A DNA stretch of 8,095 nt from Mariniphaga sp. (GTDB lineage Bacteria > Bacteroidota > Bacteroidia > Bacteroidales > Prolixibacteraceae), in NCBI GenBank assembly GCA_013203525.1, contig JABMQB010000860.1, positions 1 to 8,095 of the forward strand. The letters are read 5' to 3'. Both the position numbers and the translations under genes were made by a program. The notes beneath the pieces were generated by a model. It did not search any database. It worked only from the letters and a program-made list of their open reading frames with translations, and had not been told where the DNA came from. Shown here in pieces: positions 1-6,750 of this stretch (position 1 is the stretch's first letter; each line of letters starts with the position of its first letter).

Positions 1-23
1 CCGGCTCTTCTAAAAAAGCGGTG

Positions 24-31
24 CAAATATA
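24..31 (-). promoter_or_regulatory. Bacteroidota-type -7 promoter element reading out of the left edge
   Basis: Read on the minus strand this is TATATTTG followed by CACCGC, a full match to the Bacteroidota -7 consensus TAnnTTTG. Nineteen bases upstream, at 51-54, the minus strand reads TTCG, a 3 of 4 match to the -33 element TTTG. It lies just past the prs stop codon and points left, so it would serve a gene beyond the window. In many bacteria the gene after prs encodes ribosomal protein L25, but nothing of that gene is visible here. Confidence 0.5.
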
Positions 32-35
32 ATAA

Positions 36-983
36 TTACCTGTAATATAACGAACTAATTGTGTGATTTTTATAAACTCTGACAATTGCTTCTCCAAAAG
101 CATCGGCAACAGTAATATATTTGATTTTTGGATATCCATTTTTACGTACAATTGAATCGGTAAAATAAACTTCTTCCAGTGCCGATTTATCAATTCTTTC
201 AATGGCAGGTCCTGATAATAATCCATGTGCGGCAAAAGCCCTTACACTTTTTGCTCCATTCTCTTTCATTAAATTTGCCGCCTTTGTAATAGTTCCCGCC
301 GTATCAATCAGGTCATCCACTATAATAACATCCTTTCCTACAACATCACCAATAACAGTCATGTTACCAACAACATTTGCCTTAGCTCTCGATTTATGGC
401 AAATAACCATGTCTGTTTCCAGCATCTTTGCATACGTATTTGCACGTTTTGTTCCACCAACATCAGGCGATGCAATAACTATATCGTCAAGGCTTAATTT
501 ATTTATAAATGGAATAAAGTATGCTGAAGCATACAAATGATCAACCGGAACATTAAAAAATCCCTGAATCTGGTCGGCGTGGAGATCCATAGTCATAACC
601 CTGTCTACGCCAGCTGTTGAAATAAGGTCGGCTACCAATTTGGCACCAATTGATACTCTGGGTTTATCTTTTCTGTCTTGCCGGGCATAACCAAAATATG
701 GTATCACTGCAATAATTTTATAAGCGCTTGCCCTTTTAGCTGCATCTATCATTAAAAGTAACTCCATCAGGTTTTCAGCAGGAGGAGGCGTACTCTGAAC
801 AATAAAAACATGCGAACCCCTGATTGTTTCTTCATAACTTGGTTCAAATTCACCATCAGCAAATATCGGGCATGCCGACAGACCAAGGTCTATACCAATG
901 CTATCACAAATTTTTTCAGTTAAATAACGGGTATTTGTACAACTGAAAATTTTCAAAGGATGATTCTTGCCGCCTATCTTCAT
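36..983 (-). CDS. prs: Ribose-phosphate pyrophosphokinase (PRPP synthetase)
   Basis: This cytoplasmic enzyme makes 5-phosphoribosyl-1-pyrophosphate from ribose 5-phosphate and ATP, the precursor for purine, pyrimidine, NAD, histidine and tryptophan synthesis. The 315-residue length is normal for class I enzymes. Visible motifs in order are FADGE (41-45), the ATP-binding loop GYARQDRK (98-105), the metal-binding DLHADQIQGFF (133-143, His135), DVGG..RA (174-181), and the PRPP-binding loop VDDLIDTAGT (222-231) with Asp223, Asp224 and Asp227. The catalytic Lys/Arg region reads HKSRAKAN (196-203). The gene follows engB on the same strand after 72 bases, and a good -7 motif in that gap suggests it can be transcribed alone. 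The ATG at 981-983 is preceded by an A/T-rich leader without a Shine-Dalgarno sequence, as is usual in this phylum. Nothing is missing or broken. Confidence 0.97.
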   Translation of the reverse strand: MKIGGKNHPLKIFSCTNTRYLTEKICDSIGIDLGLSACPIFADGEFEPSYEETIRGSHVFIVQSTPPPAENLMELLLMIDAAKRASAYKIIAVIPYFGYARQDRKDKPRVSIGAKLVADLISTAGVDRVMTMDLHADQIQGFFNVPVDHLYASAYFIPFINKLSLDDIVIASPDVGGTKRANTYAKMLETDMVICHKSRAKANVVGNMTVIGDVVGKDVIIVDDLIDTAGTITKAANLMKENGAKSVRAFAAHGLLSGPAIERIDKSALEEVYFTDSIVRKNGYPKIKYITVADAFGEAIVRVYKNHTISSLYYR

Positions 984-1012
984 ATTTTAATAATTTATTC
1001 CTGAATTTGTAG

Positions 1013-1020
1013 CAAAGGTA
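1013..1020 (-). promoter_or_regulatory. -7 promoter element upstream of prs
   Basis: The minus strand reads TACCTTTG then CTAC, a full match to the TAnnTTTG consensus, about 30 bases upstream of the prs start codon. No clean -33 TTTG lies at the usual 19-21 base spacing; the nearest candidate is TTGG at 1044-1047, with a longer spacer of 23. It is the only strong promoter motif between engB and prs, so prs probably has its own start site in addition to any read-through from engB. Confidence 0.5.
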
Positions 1021-1055
1021 AAAAACTTTATAATTTATAATTACCAATTATTTAT

Positions 1056-1652
1056 TTAAGCTTTCTGATTTATCTCATCTATAAAATTAAGAATTTCTTC
1101 TTTTCCTATTGCTTTTTCAGCCGATGAGATAAAATAAGTGGGCATCTCTTCCCAGGTTTCAAACATCTTTTCTGTATATCTATTAATATTTAAATCGATC
1201 TCACCAGATTTTAATTTATCTACTTTTGTAAACACCATAGCAAAAGGAATCTGACTAATCCCAAGCCATTCCATAAACTCAAGATCAACTTTTTGTGGTT
1301 CATGGCGGATATCAATTAATACAAAAAGACAGTATAAATTTTCTCTTCCTAAAATATAATTTCGGATAAATAATTCAAATTTTTCCCGCTCCTTTTTAGA
1401 AATTTTTGCATAACCATAGCCGGGAAGATCAACAAGGTACCATGAATCGTTTATTATAAAATGATTTATCAATCTGGTTTTGCCTGGCGTTCCTGAAATT
1501 TTTGCCATCGATTTGCTATTTACAAGCATATTAATCAATGATGATTTCCCAACGTTGGACCGCCCTATAAAAGCATATTCAGGAATGGTTGGTGCTGGGC
1601 ACTTCGAAATATCGGTATTACTTATAACAAACCTGGCTTGTTTAATCTTCAT
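1056..1652 (-). CDS. engB: Ribosome biogenesis GTPase EngB (YihA/YsxC)
   Basis: EngB/YsxC/YihA is a TrmE-Era-EngA-EngB-Septin family GTPase required for late assembly of the large ribosomal subunit. The 198-residue length is typical. All G motifs are visible: G1 GRSNVGKSS (30-38), G2 in GTPGKT (54-59, Thr59), G3 DLPGYGYA (75-82), G4 TKVDK (142-146) and G5 SSAEK (176-180). The DLPGYGYA variant of the switch II motif is characteristic of EngB and separates it from Era and EngA. The ATG at 1650-1652 lies 31 bases after the manA stop codon on the same strand. The two genes are probably co-transcribed although their functions are unrelated. No Shine-Dalgarno sequence is evident. It is intact, with no unusual residues at the nucleotide-binding sites. 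Confidence 0.97.
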   Translation of the reverse strand: MKIKQARFVISNTDISKCPAPTIPEYAFIGRSNVGKSSLINMLVNSKSMAKISGTPGKTRLINHFIINDSWYLVDLPGYGYAKISKKEREKFELFIRNYILGRENLYCLFVLIDIRHEPQKVDLEFMEWLGISQIPFAMVFTKVDKLKSGEIDLNINRYTEKMFETWEEMPTYFISSAEKAIGKEEILNFIDEINQKA

Positions 1653-1683
1653 AACTCAACAATTATTGATATCTGATTGAAGG

Positions 1684-2667
1684 CTAACTAATATAAACCT
1701 CCAATAATTTAACATTATCTGACAAAGGATTTAATACATAAGAACTTATACTGGCCGGCACCAAAAAAGTTTCCCCTTTCATTAATGATTCGGTGTTGTT
1801 CTCAGTTATTAATTCCAAACTACCCTCAAGACACATATAGATAATAAATGAATCTATATCGTAAAAATCTTTTTCAACTCTTTGAGTAAGCTCAATAAAA
1901 TTGGTTGTGAAATATTTACATTTTGCCAATTCCGATGATTCATTCGGTACTGTGTTGTATTCTGTTTTATAACTCTCCTGATATTCAAAATCAATAGCAT
2001 CAAGGGCAAACTCGGTATGTAATTCACGTTCTTTTCCTTCCGCATCCATTCGGTTAAAATCAAAAATCCGATAAGTTACATCAGAGGTTTGTTGAATTTC
2101 AGCAACTACAATTCCCGCTCCTATTGCATGAACACGGCCAGCCGGCATAAAAAAGACATCTCCCTTTTTTACTTCTTCGAATGATAGAATATCCAGGAGT
2201 TTACCTTCATTGAAATATTGCTGGTATTGTTCCTTATTCAATTCTTTATTGAAACCTGAATTTAATTTTGCTCCTTTTTCAGCATCAACAATATACCACA
2301 TTTCGGTTTTCCCATATGCGTTATGCCGCTTTTTTGATAATTCATCGTTAGGATGTACCTGAATAGAAAGGTCATCATTTGCATCAATAAACTTTATAAG
2401 AAGTGGAAACTCAATTCCAAACTTTTCATAATTTTTTTCACCAACCAAATCTCCCATGTAAATTTCAACCAGCTCTTGCAGATTATTTCCCGCCAGAAAA
2501 CCATTTGAAACTACTGATATATTTCCTTCAACTCCTGAAATCTCCCAGCTTTCGCCACAATTAGGAAGTTTACCAAAATCTTTTCCAAGAATTGTTTTTA
2601 GTTTCTGGCCTCCCCAAATCTTATCAAAATAATGAGGCTTAAATTTTAACGGGTATAGTCCATTCAT
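1684..2667 (-). CDS. manA: Mannose-6-phosphate isomerase, class I (cupin type)
   Basis: This enzyme interconverts mannose 6-phosphate and fructose 6-phosphate, linking mannose use or GDP-mannose synthesis to glycolysis. It is a zinc-dependent cupin enzyme acting in the cytoplasm. The 327 residues match the short class I form common in Bacteroidota and Firmicutes. Near the N-terminus is KIWGG (16-20). The zinc ligands are visible in QVHPND (103-108: Gln103, His105), GKTEMWY (119-125: Glu122) and PAGRVHAIG (175-183: His180). The catalytic arginine is Arg200 in TYRIFDFNR (198-206). The C-terminal part, after about residue 245, is a more divergent beta-rich cupin half. The stop is TAG. The gene sits 43 bases downstream of the Dabb gene and 31 bases upstream of engB, so all three are probably one transcript. 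It is intact. Confidence 0.95.
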   Translation of the reverse strand: MNGLYPLKFKPHYFDKIWGGQKLKTILGKDFGKLPNCGESWEISGVEGNISVVSNGFLAGNNLQELVEIYMGDLVGEKNYEKFGIEFPLLIKFIDANDDLSIQVHPNDELSKKRHNAYGKTEMWYIVDAEKGAKLNSGFNKELNKEQYQQYFNEGKLLDILSFEEVKKGDVFFMPAGRVHAIGAGIVVAEIQQTSDVTYRIFDFNRMDAEGKERELHTEFALDAIDFEYQESYKTEYNTVPNESSELAKCKYFTTNFIELTQRVEKDFYDIDSFIIYMCLEGSLELITENNTESLMKGETFLVPASISSYVLNPLSDNVKLLEVYIS

Positions 2668-2710
2668 AATTTGGATTTATGATTTACTATCTATGAATTA
2701 TTCTTTATTA

Positions 2711-3010
2711 TTAGAACTCAAAATCAACGGCTGCCCTTGCCTGAGTTGTTTCACCAATTCGCTTGACAACCTTCAGATGTTCAGGATGTACACGATATAA
2801 ATCTAAATCTTCAAGAGATTCAAAATGCGTTATAAGAGCTAAATCGTAACTTTTTGCATTTAACTGATAATTTGATCCCACTTCAAGATATTTGACTTCC
2901 TTAATTTTTTCCTTTAATCCGTAAAGCATCGCTTTTAACTCTTCTCTGATTTTCCCTTTTTTTTCAACAGAATAATCACACAATTTAAAAAGCACTACAT
3001 GGTTTATCAT
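2711..3010 (-). CDS. Dabb (stress-responsive alpha/beta-barrel) domain protein
   Basis: This 99-residue protein fills almost exactly one Dabb domain (Pfam PF07876), a dimeric ferredoxin-like fold named after stress-responsive plant proteins. Recognition rests on the N-terminal strand INHVVLFKL (2-10) and on the C-terminal block with HPEHLKVV (76-83) followed by the strand ARAAVDFEF (91-99). Some Dabb proteins in other organisms are cyclases or hydrolases, but most bacterial ones have no known substrate, and none can be assigned here. There is no signal peptide, so it is presumably cytoplasmic. It is the first gene of the leftward Dabb-manA-engB cluster, with a -7 motif about 39 bases upstream of its ATG. 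Family assignment is firm; function is unknown. Confidence 0.85.
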   Translation of the reverse strand: MINHVVLFKLCDYSVEKKGKIREELKAMLYGLKEKIKEVKYLEVGSNYQLNAKSYDLALITHFESLEDLDLYRVHPEHLKVVKRIGETTQARAAVDFEF

Positions 3011-3048
3011 ACCTTTTCTAATTATTTGTATCTTGTATTTTTCATTGG

Positions 3049-3056
3049 CAAAAATA
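3049..3056 (-). promoter_or_regulatory. -7 promoter element for the Dabb-manA-engB cluster
   Basis: The minus strand reads TATTTTTG, a full match to TAnnTTTG, 38 bases before the Dabb start codon. At 19 bases further upstream the minus strand reads TTTT (3076-3079), a 3 of 4 match to the -33 element. It lies in the 113-base divergent gap between the Dabb gene and udk. It is the best candidate for the promoter of the three-gene leftward cluster. Confidence 0.45.
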
Positions 3057-3059
3057 CCA

Positions 3060-3067
3060 TTATTTTG
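3060..3067 (+). promoter_or_regulatory. udk: Possible -7 promoter element for udk
   Basis: TTATTTTG matches the -7 consensus TAnnTTTG at 7 of 8 weighted positions and points towards udk, leaving an untranslated leader of about 50 bases. No good -33 TTTG is present at the normal spacing. It overlaps the same short gap as the leftward promoter at 3049-3056, so the two would be back to back. This is a weak call. Confidence 0.25.
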
Positions 3068-3070
3068 GGA

Positions 3071-3084
3071 GCATTAAAAAATGC
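3071..3084. repeat. Short inverted repeat in the divergent Dabb/udk promoter region
   Basis: The arms GCATT (3071-3075) and AATGC (3080-3084) are perfect inverted repeats around AAAA. The element lies between the two divergent genes and overlaps the -33 region of the leftward promoter candidate. It could be an operator, but a 5-base arm in AT-rich DNA can easily arise by chance. Confidence 0.25.
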
Positions 3085-3123
3085 ATATTTAAATAGTAAA
3101 AATTATAACATTAAATATTAAGG

Positions 3124-3738
3124 ATGTTGATTATTGGAATAGCCGGCGGAACCGGATCAGGCAAAACTACAGTTGTCAAAAAAAATTTTGAACAATTCCC
3201 TAAAGGTGAAGTTGCCATGCTTTCACATGATTCGTATTATTTCGACCTCAGTAACATGGAATTGGAAGACCGGCGGAAAACCAACTTTGACCACCCCAAT
3301 TCCATAGAATTTGATTTAATGGTAGAACATGTAAAAGAATTAGAATCGGGAAAATCAATTCAGGAACCTGTATATTCTATGCTAAGGTGCACCCGTTCTG
3401 AAAAAACCAATACAGTAGAGCCAAGGCATGTTTTATTGATTGAAGGGATTCTTTGCCTGAGCAATAAGAACCTCCGCGACCTGATGGATATAAAAGTTTT
3501 TGTTGATTGCGACTCAGACGTTAGGCTTTCACGTGTAATCAAACGCGATATCGAAGAGCGTGGCCGTGATACATTTCAGGTTTTAAAACGATATGAAGAA
3601 ACAGTAAGGCCAAGCCATATCCAGTTTATCGAGCCAACCAAACAATTTGCCGATATCATTGTACCACAAGGCGGGATGAACCAGGTAGCTATAAATATTT
3701 TAACTAATTATATAAAACAATCCCTTAAAACTCATTAA
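3124..3738 (+). CDS. udk: Uridine kinase
   Basis: This is a cytoplasmic pyrimidine-salvage enzyme that phosphorylates uridine and cytidine to UMP and CMP with a nucleoside triphosphate. It has 204 residues, normal for bacterial Udk. The Walker A loop GGTGSGKTT is at residues 8-16. The substrate motif HDSYY is at 35-39, with the likely catalytic Asp36. NFDHP is at 54-58, PVYSM at 82-86, the strand ending IEGIL at 106-110 and the lid RDIEERGR at 141-148. The ATG at 3124 starts directly in the first strand (MLIIGIAGG), and no earlier in-frame start is needed. It is the first gene of a rightward cluster, with the exonuclease start codon one base after its stop. Pairing with PRPP synthetase in the same window is thematically consistent with nucleotide metabolism but is on the other strand. 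A phosphoribulokinase/uridine kinase family paralogue is the only alternative. Confidence 0.93.
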   Translation: MLIIGIAGGTGSGKTTVVKKNFEQFPKGEVAMLSHDSYYFDLSNMELEDRRKTNFDHPNSIEFDLMVEHVKELESGKSIQEPVYSMLRCTRSEKTNTVEPRHVLLIEGILCLSNKNLRDLMDIKVFVDCDSDVRLSRVIKRDIEERGRDTFQVLKRYEETVRPSHIQFIEPTKQFADIIVPQGGMNQVAINILTNYIKQSLKTH

Positions 3739-3739
3739 A

Positions 3740-4462
3740 ATGTTAGACAATTTGAACCTTGAAGAAATCCTGTTCATCGATATTGAAACAGTACCACAAT
3801 GGCCTGATTTTACAGACATGAACGAAACCTGGCAAAAACTCTGGGAATCGAAAATGAAATATCAGATTGATGAAGAAACAACTGCTGAATCGTTATATGA
3901 ACGGGCTGGTATTTATGCTGAATTTGGAAAGATAATTTGTATTTCGGCAGGATATATTTTTCAAAAACAGGGTGAGCTTTTTTATCGTGTAAAATCATTT
4001 TACAACGATGATGAGAAGAAGCTTTTATCAGAATTCAACAATGCATTGGGAAAATTTGCCCATGCCGGTAAAAAACGGCTTTGCGCTCACAATGGGCAGG
4101 AATTTGATTTTCCGTACATCGCACGAAGAAACCTGATTAACGGATTAAAACTTCCCAAAATACTGGATATTGCCGGTGCCAAACCATGGGAAGTAAAAGA
4201 ACAACTAATTGACACACTTCAGTTGTGGAAATTTGGCGATTATAAACATTACACTTCGTTAGCTTTACTTTGTGAAATTTTTGATATCCCAACACCAAAA
4301 GATGACATTGACGGAAGCCAGGTTGCAGGTGTTTATTACAAGGATAATAACCTTGACCGAATAATCCGGTATTGTGAAAAAGATACGCTGGCAGTGGCAA
4401 ATCTTTTACTTCGATACAAAGGGAAGAAAATAATTCCGTTTGAAAATATGGAAGTGGTTTAA
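3740..4462 (+). CDS. Stand-alone DEDDy 3'-5' exonuclease (PolB exonuclease-like)
   Basis: This is a 240-residue exonuclease domain related to the proofreading domain of family B DNA polymerases (probably Pfam PF10108, DNA_pol_B_exo2), with no polymerase domain attached. The DEDDy metal-binding residues are all visible. Exo I is FIDIET (12-17) with Asp14 and Glu16. Exo II is AHNGQEFDFPYI (116-127) with Asn118 and Asp123. Exo III is IRYCEKD (209-215) with Tyr211 and Asp215. It should cleave nucleotides from 3' ends of DNA or RNA in the cytoplasm; the actual substrate is not established by the sequence. The ATG at 3740 lies one base after the udk stop codon, so the pair is almost certainly co-transcribed and may be translationally coupled. 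The catalytic set is complete, so it is probably active. Confidence 0.88.
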   Translation: MLDNLNLEEILFIDIETVPQWPDFTDMNETWQKLWESKMKYQIDEETTAESLYERAGIYAEFGKIICISAGYIFQKQGELFYRVKSFYNDDEKKLLSEFNNALGKFAHAGKKRLCAHNGQEFDFPYIARRNLINGLKLPKILDIAGAKPWEVKEQLIDTLQLWKFGDYKHYTSLALLCEIFDIPTPKDDIDGSQVAGVYYKDNNLDRIIRYCEKDTLAVANLLLRYKGKKIIPFENMEVV

Positions 4463-4497
4463 ATGAATAAATAAAAACTACAATAATATATTTTGAG

Positions 4498-5160
4498 ATG
4501 GAACGATTATTAAATTCAATAGTATTATTCATTTTATTTGCATTTACTCTTTCTTGTACAAATAATAAAATATTTGAAAAATCACTTGGAAAACAGGAAT
4601 CAAAAGCCCTGGATGTTTGGGTAGAGGAATTTGAAGAATTTCTATCGATGAATTATTCCGGTCAAACGCCGGGAGATAATTACAGAAATTTTTTATCTGG
4701 TGTTTCATCCGGAGAATTCCAAAATTATTCTCCCCATCTCTCTTCCCACGAAAAAGAAAAATTAAAACGCTTAATTAATGAGAGTGGATTATGGGATCAG
4801 ATTTGGTGTATAGATACAATTGGCGATGATCCTGAAGAGGGATTTCGAATTATAAGGCAATTGGAATCGATGAAAATTATTGATGACACACTATTGGTAC
4901 GTAAAAAATTTAAACAATTTGGAAGTTATTTAAATGCCATAAAATCGGAGGAAAGGATAGACAGCCTTTTTGTTTCGTACATTTTTTCAAAAGAAGTTTC
5001 CGGATTAATAAACCCAATAATTATGGCAAAAACACTCTTGAACAACGACGCTGATTTTGAAGATTACTTAATCAAACGAATTATTACTGTAGAATTTGGA
5101 AATGTTATTTTTGATGAAGGTGAATATATAAACAGTATTTATAAATTTCGAGAGAAATAA
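4498..5160 (+). CDS. Putative lipoprotein of unknown function
   Basis: I do not recognise this 220-residue protein. Residues 1-19 form a hydrophobic signal sequence with a short charged start (MER). The sequence FTLSC then gives a relaxed Bacteroidota lipobox with Cys20 as the likely lipidated residue, so it should be a membrane-anchored lipoprotein in the periplasm or outer membrane. No obvious acidic surface-export signal follows the cysteine. The mature part is charged and rich in Glu, Lys, Phe and Ile with no transmembrane segment. It contains segments such as WVEEFEEFLSMNY (about 41-53) and a probable helix after SSHEKEKLKRL, and looks mainly helical. It starts 35 bases after the exonuclease stop and may be the last gene of the udk cluster. 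Its stop is one base from the stop of the convergent sulfatase gene. An intact reading frame with normal local composition supports a real gene. Confidence 0.75.
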   Translation: MERLLNSIVLFILFAFTLSCTNNKIFEKSLGKQESKALDVWVEEFEEFLSMNYSGQTPGDNYRNFLSGVSSGEFQNYSPHLSSHEKEKLKRLINESGLWDQIWCIDTIGDDPEEGFRIIRQLESMKIIDDTLLVRKKFKQFGSYLNAIKSEERIDSLFVSYIFSKEVSGLINPIIMAKTLLNNDADFEDYLIKRIITVEFGNVIFDEGEYINSIYKFREK

Positions 5161-5161
5161 T

Positions 5162-6622
5162 TTATTCATCCAACCTTCCTATTTCACGATTACCGTTACC
5201 TTTTTCAATCCCAACATTTAAATCACCCAGTTCGGCACGAGCTTTTTCTGCCAATTCCATTAATTCAGCAACTTTTTCAGGATACATATCAAAAACATTG
5301 TATTGTTCTCCCGGATCGCGCATCATATTGTAGAGTTCAGGCGATTCAACATTCATCCGTTTCCGAGGGCCACCTATTCCATCATTACCCGGAGCCACAT
5401 TGTATGAATCCCATGTATGAGGCAATACCAATTTCCAGTTTCCTTTACGCACTGCATTCAGGTTATTCCTTCCGTAATAATATAAAAGTTCAGTTCGTGG
5501 TTCAGCATCAAAATTACCCTTCCATAACTCGCTAATACTAACTCCGTCAATTATATTATCCGAAAGATTTGCATTAGTAACTTCTGCAATTGTAGGCAAT
5601 AAATCGATAGCACAGGCAAGTTTATTACAAACTATTCCTTCTTTTACATGGTCTGCCCATTTTATAATAAATGGCACACGTTGCCCACCTTCCCAGCTGG
5701 TGGTTTTTCCTTCACGTAAACCTCCTGCCGAACCAGCATGGTTTCCAAATTTTAACCAGGGCCCATTATCAGTAGTGAAAATAATTATGGTATTATCTTC
5801 AATTCCATTATCTTCTAAAGCCTGCACAATTTGCCCAACAGACCAATCTATTTCCATCATTACATCGCCATACATTCCCTGTTCACTTTTGCCCCTGAAT
5901 TTTTCAGAAACACCAAGCGGAATATGTGGCATTGAATGTGGAACATATAAAAAGAATGGATTGTCACTGTTACGATTAATAAAATCAACTGCTTTCCCGG
6001 TATATAAGGTCGTTAGTTTATCCTGCCCTTCCAACGAAGTTATTTCCTCAATAGTTTCATTTCCTTCAATTAAAGGCAATTTGGGATAATTTGCACGCCC
6101 TCCGTTGCCGGTAACAGGAGTTCCAATGTCTGTCAGTGGCCACATATCATTTGAATATGGGATACCAACGTATTCATCAAAACCATGTTGAAGTGGAAGA
6201 AACTCTTTATGATGCCCCAGATGCCATTTACCAAAGGCAGCAGTTGCATAGCCCTGTTCTTTTAACATTTCGGCAATTGTTAATTCTTCTGAATTAATAC
6301 CTATTCTGTGATATGGAAATAATGCCCCTGAAAAACCAATCCGGTTAGGATAACACCCTGTAAGTAATCCTGCCCTGGACGCACTACAAACTGGTTGCGC
6401 CGAATAAAAATTTGTAAACCGCATCCCCTGGCTTGCCAGTTTATCGATGTTTGGTGTTTGAAAACCCGTGGCTCCAAAACAGCCAATATCGCCATAACCC
6501 TGGTCATCGGTAAAAACTAAAACGATATTAGGTTTCGATGAAGTTACTTCCTCTTTATCGGTACAACTTGAAGTTAAAACAATTAAAAATATAATAAAAA
6601 ACAGAAAGAAAAACGGTTTCAT
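5162..6622 (-). CDS. Family S1 sulfatase, arylsulfatase A-like, lipoprotein
   Basis: This 486-residue formylglycine-dependent sulfatase removes sulfate esters, most likely from a glycan; the substrate cannot be read from the sequence. A hydrophobic leader ends in LTSSC with Cys20 as the likely lipidation site, which places it outside the cytoplasm. Metal and catalytic residues are visible: FTDDQGYGD (37-45, Asp39/Asp40), the formylglycine motif CSASR (79-83, Cys79), GKWHLGH (131-137, Lys132/His134), PHSMPH (227-232, His228), TTDNG (282-286, Asp284/Asn285) and LREGK (301-305). The C-terminal subdomain has the usual ELYNMMRDPGE block. Its active-site motif has Ala where most sulfatases have Pro (CxAxR rather than CxPxR), a known variant accepted by anaerobic sulfatase-maturating enzymes. 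It is divergent from the sugar isomerase gene and not flanked by SusC/SusD genes in this window. Confidence 0.93.
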   Translation of the reverse strand: MKPFFFLFFIIFLIVLTSSCTDKEEVTSSKPNIVLVFTDDQGYGDIGCFGATGFQTPNIDKLASQGMRFTNFYSAQPVCSASRAGLLTGCYPNRIGFSGALFPYHRIGINSEELTIAEMLKEQGYATAAFGKWHLGHHKEFLPLQHGFDEYVGIPYSNDMWPLTDIGTPVTGNGGRANYPKLPLIEGNETIEEITSLEGQDKLTTLYTGKAVDFINRNSDNPFFLYVPHSMPHIPLGVSEKFRGKSEQGMYGDVMMEIDWSVGQIVQALEDNGIEDNTIIIFTTDNGPWLKFGNHAGSAGGLREGKTTSWEGGQRVPFIIKWADHVKEGIVCNKLACAIDLLPTIAEVTNANLSDNIIDGVSISELWKGNFDAEPRTELLYYYGRNNLNAVRKGNWKLVLPHTWDSYNVAPGNDGIGGPRKRMNVESPELYNMMRDPGEQYNVFDMYPEKVAELMELAEKARAELGDLNVGIEKGNGNREIGRLDE

Positions 6623-6647
6623 AGCATTAGAATTAGTTGAACTATTA

Positions 6648-6655
6648 CAAATGTA
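6648..6655 (-). promoter_or_regulatory. -7 promoter element upstream of the sulfatase gene
   Basis: The minus strand reads TACATTTG, a full match to TAnnTTTG, 25 bases before the sulfatase start codon. A clear -33 TTTG is absent; the minus strand upstream is T-rich (TTTT at 6672-6675, 16 bases away). It is the best promoter candidate for the sulfatase gene. Confidence 0.45.
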
Positions 6656-6670
6656 ATGAATTCAGAAAAA

Positions 6671-6698
6671 GAAAAGACGACTATAATAATTCCTTTTC
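6671..6698. repeat. Possible operator-like inverted repeat between sulfatase and isomerase genes
   Basis: GAAAAG (6671-6676) and CTTTTC (6693-6698) are perfect 6-base inverted arms separated by 16 AT-rich bases. They sit between the candidate divergent promoters of the sulfatase (6648-6655, minus) and the isomerase (weak TATTTTAG at 6709-6716, plus). The location suits a shared regulator site, but the arms are short and low in complexity, so chance is quite possible. Confidence 0.2.
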
Positions 6699-6750
6699 GA
6701 ATTTTCACTATTTTAGAGTGTAAATTTATTAAACCTAAAATCATAAAACT

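Noticed and set aside
202..540. A 112-codon open frame on the plus strand inside prs
   Set aside because: It lies wholly antisense to the well-conserved prs gene and has no recognisable protein features.
4488..4495. ATATTTTG just before the lipoprotein gene, considered as a -7 promoter element
   Set aside because: The TA pair of the consensus is missing, and the transcription start would fall inside the start of the gene. Co-transcription with the exonuclease gene explains the location better.
4137..4532. A 131-codon open frame on the minus strand opposite the exonuclease gene
   Set aside because: It is antisense to the exonuclease with its complete DEDDy motifs, extends into the next gene, and shows no family motif.
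3124..5160. The udk-exonuclease-lipoprotein cluster considered as a phage-defence system
   Set aside because: The kinase is a normal housekeeping uridine kinase with all family motifs. The cluster has no sensor, toxin, helicase or nucleotide cyclase, and its neighbours are housekeeping genes.
5700..6089. A 129-codon open frame on the plus strand inside the sulfatase gene
   Set aside because: It is antisense to the sulfatase region carrying the metal-binding and GGLREGK motifs and is a reading-frame shadow.
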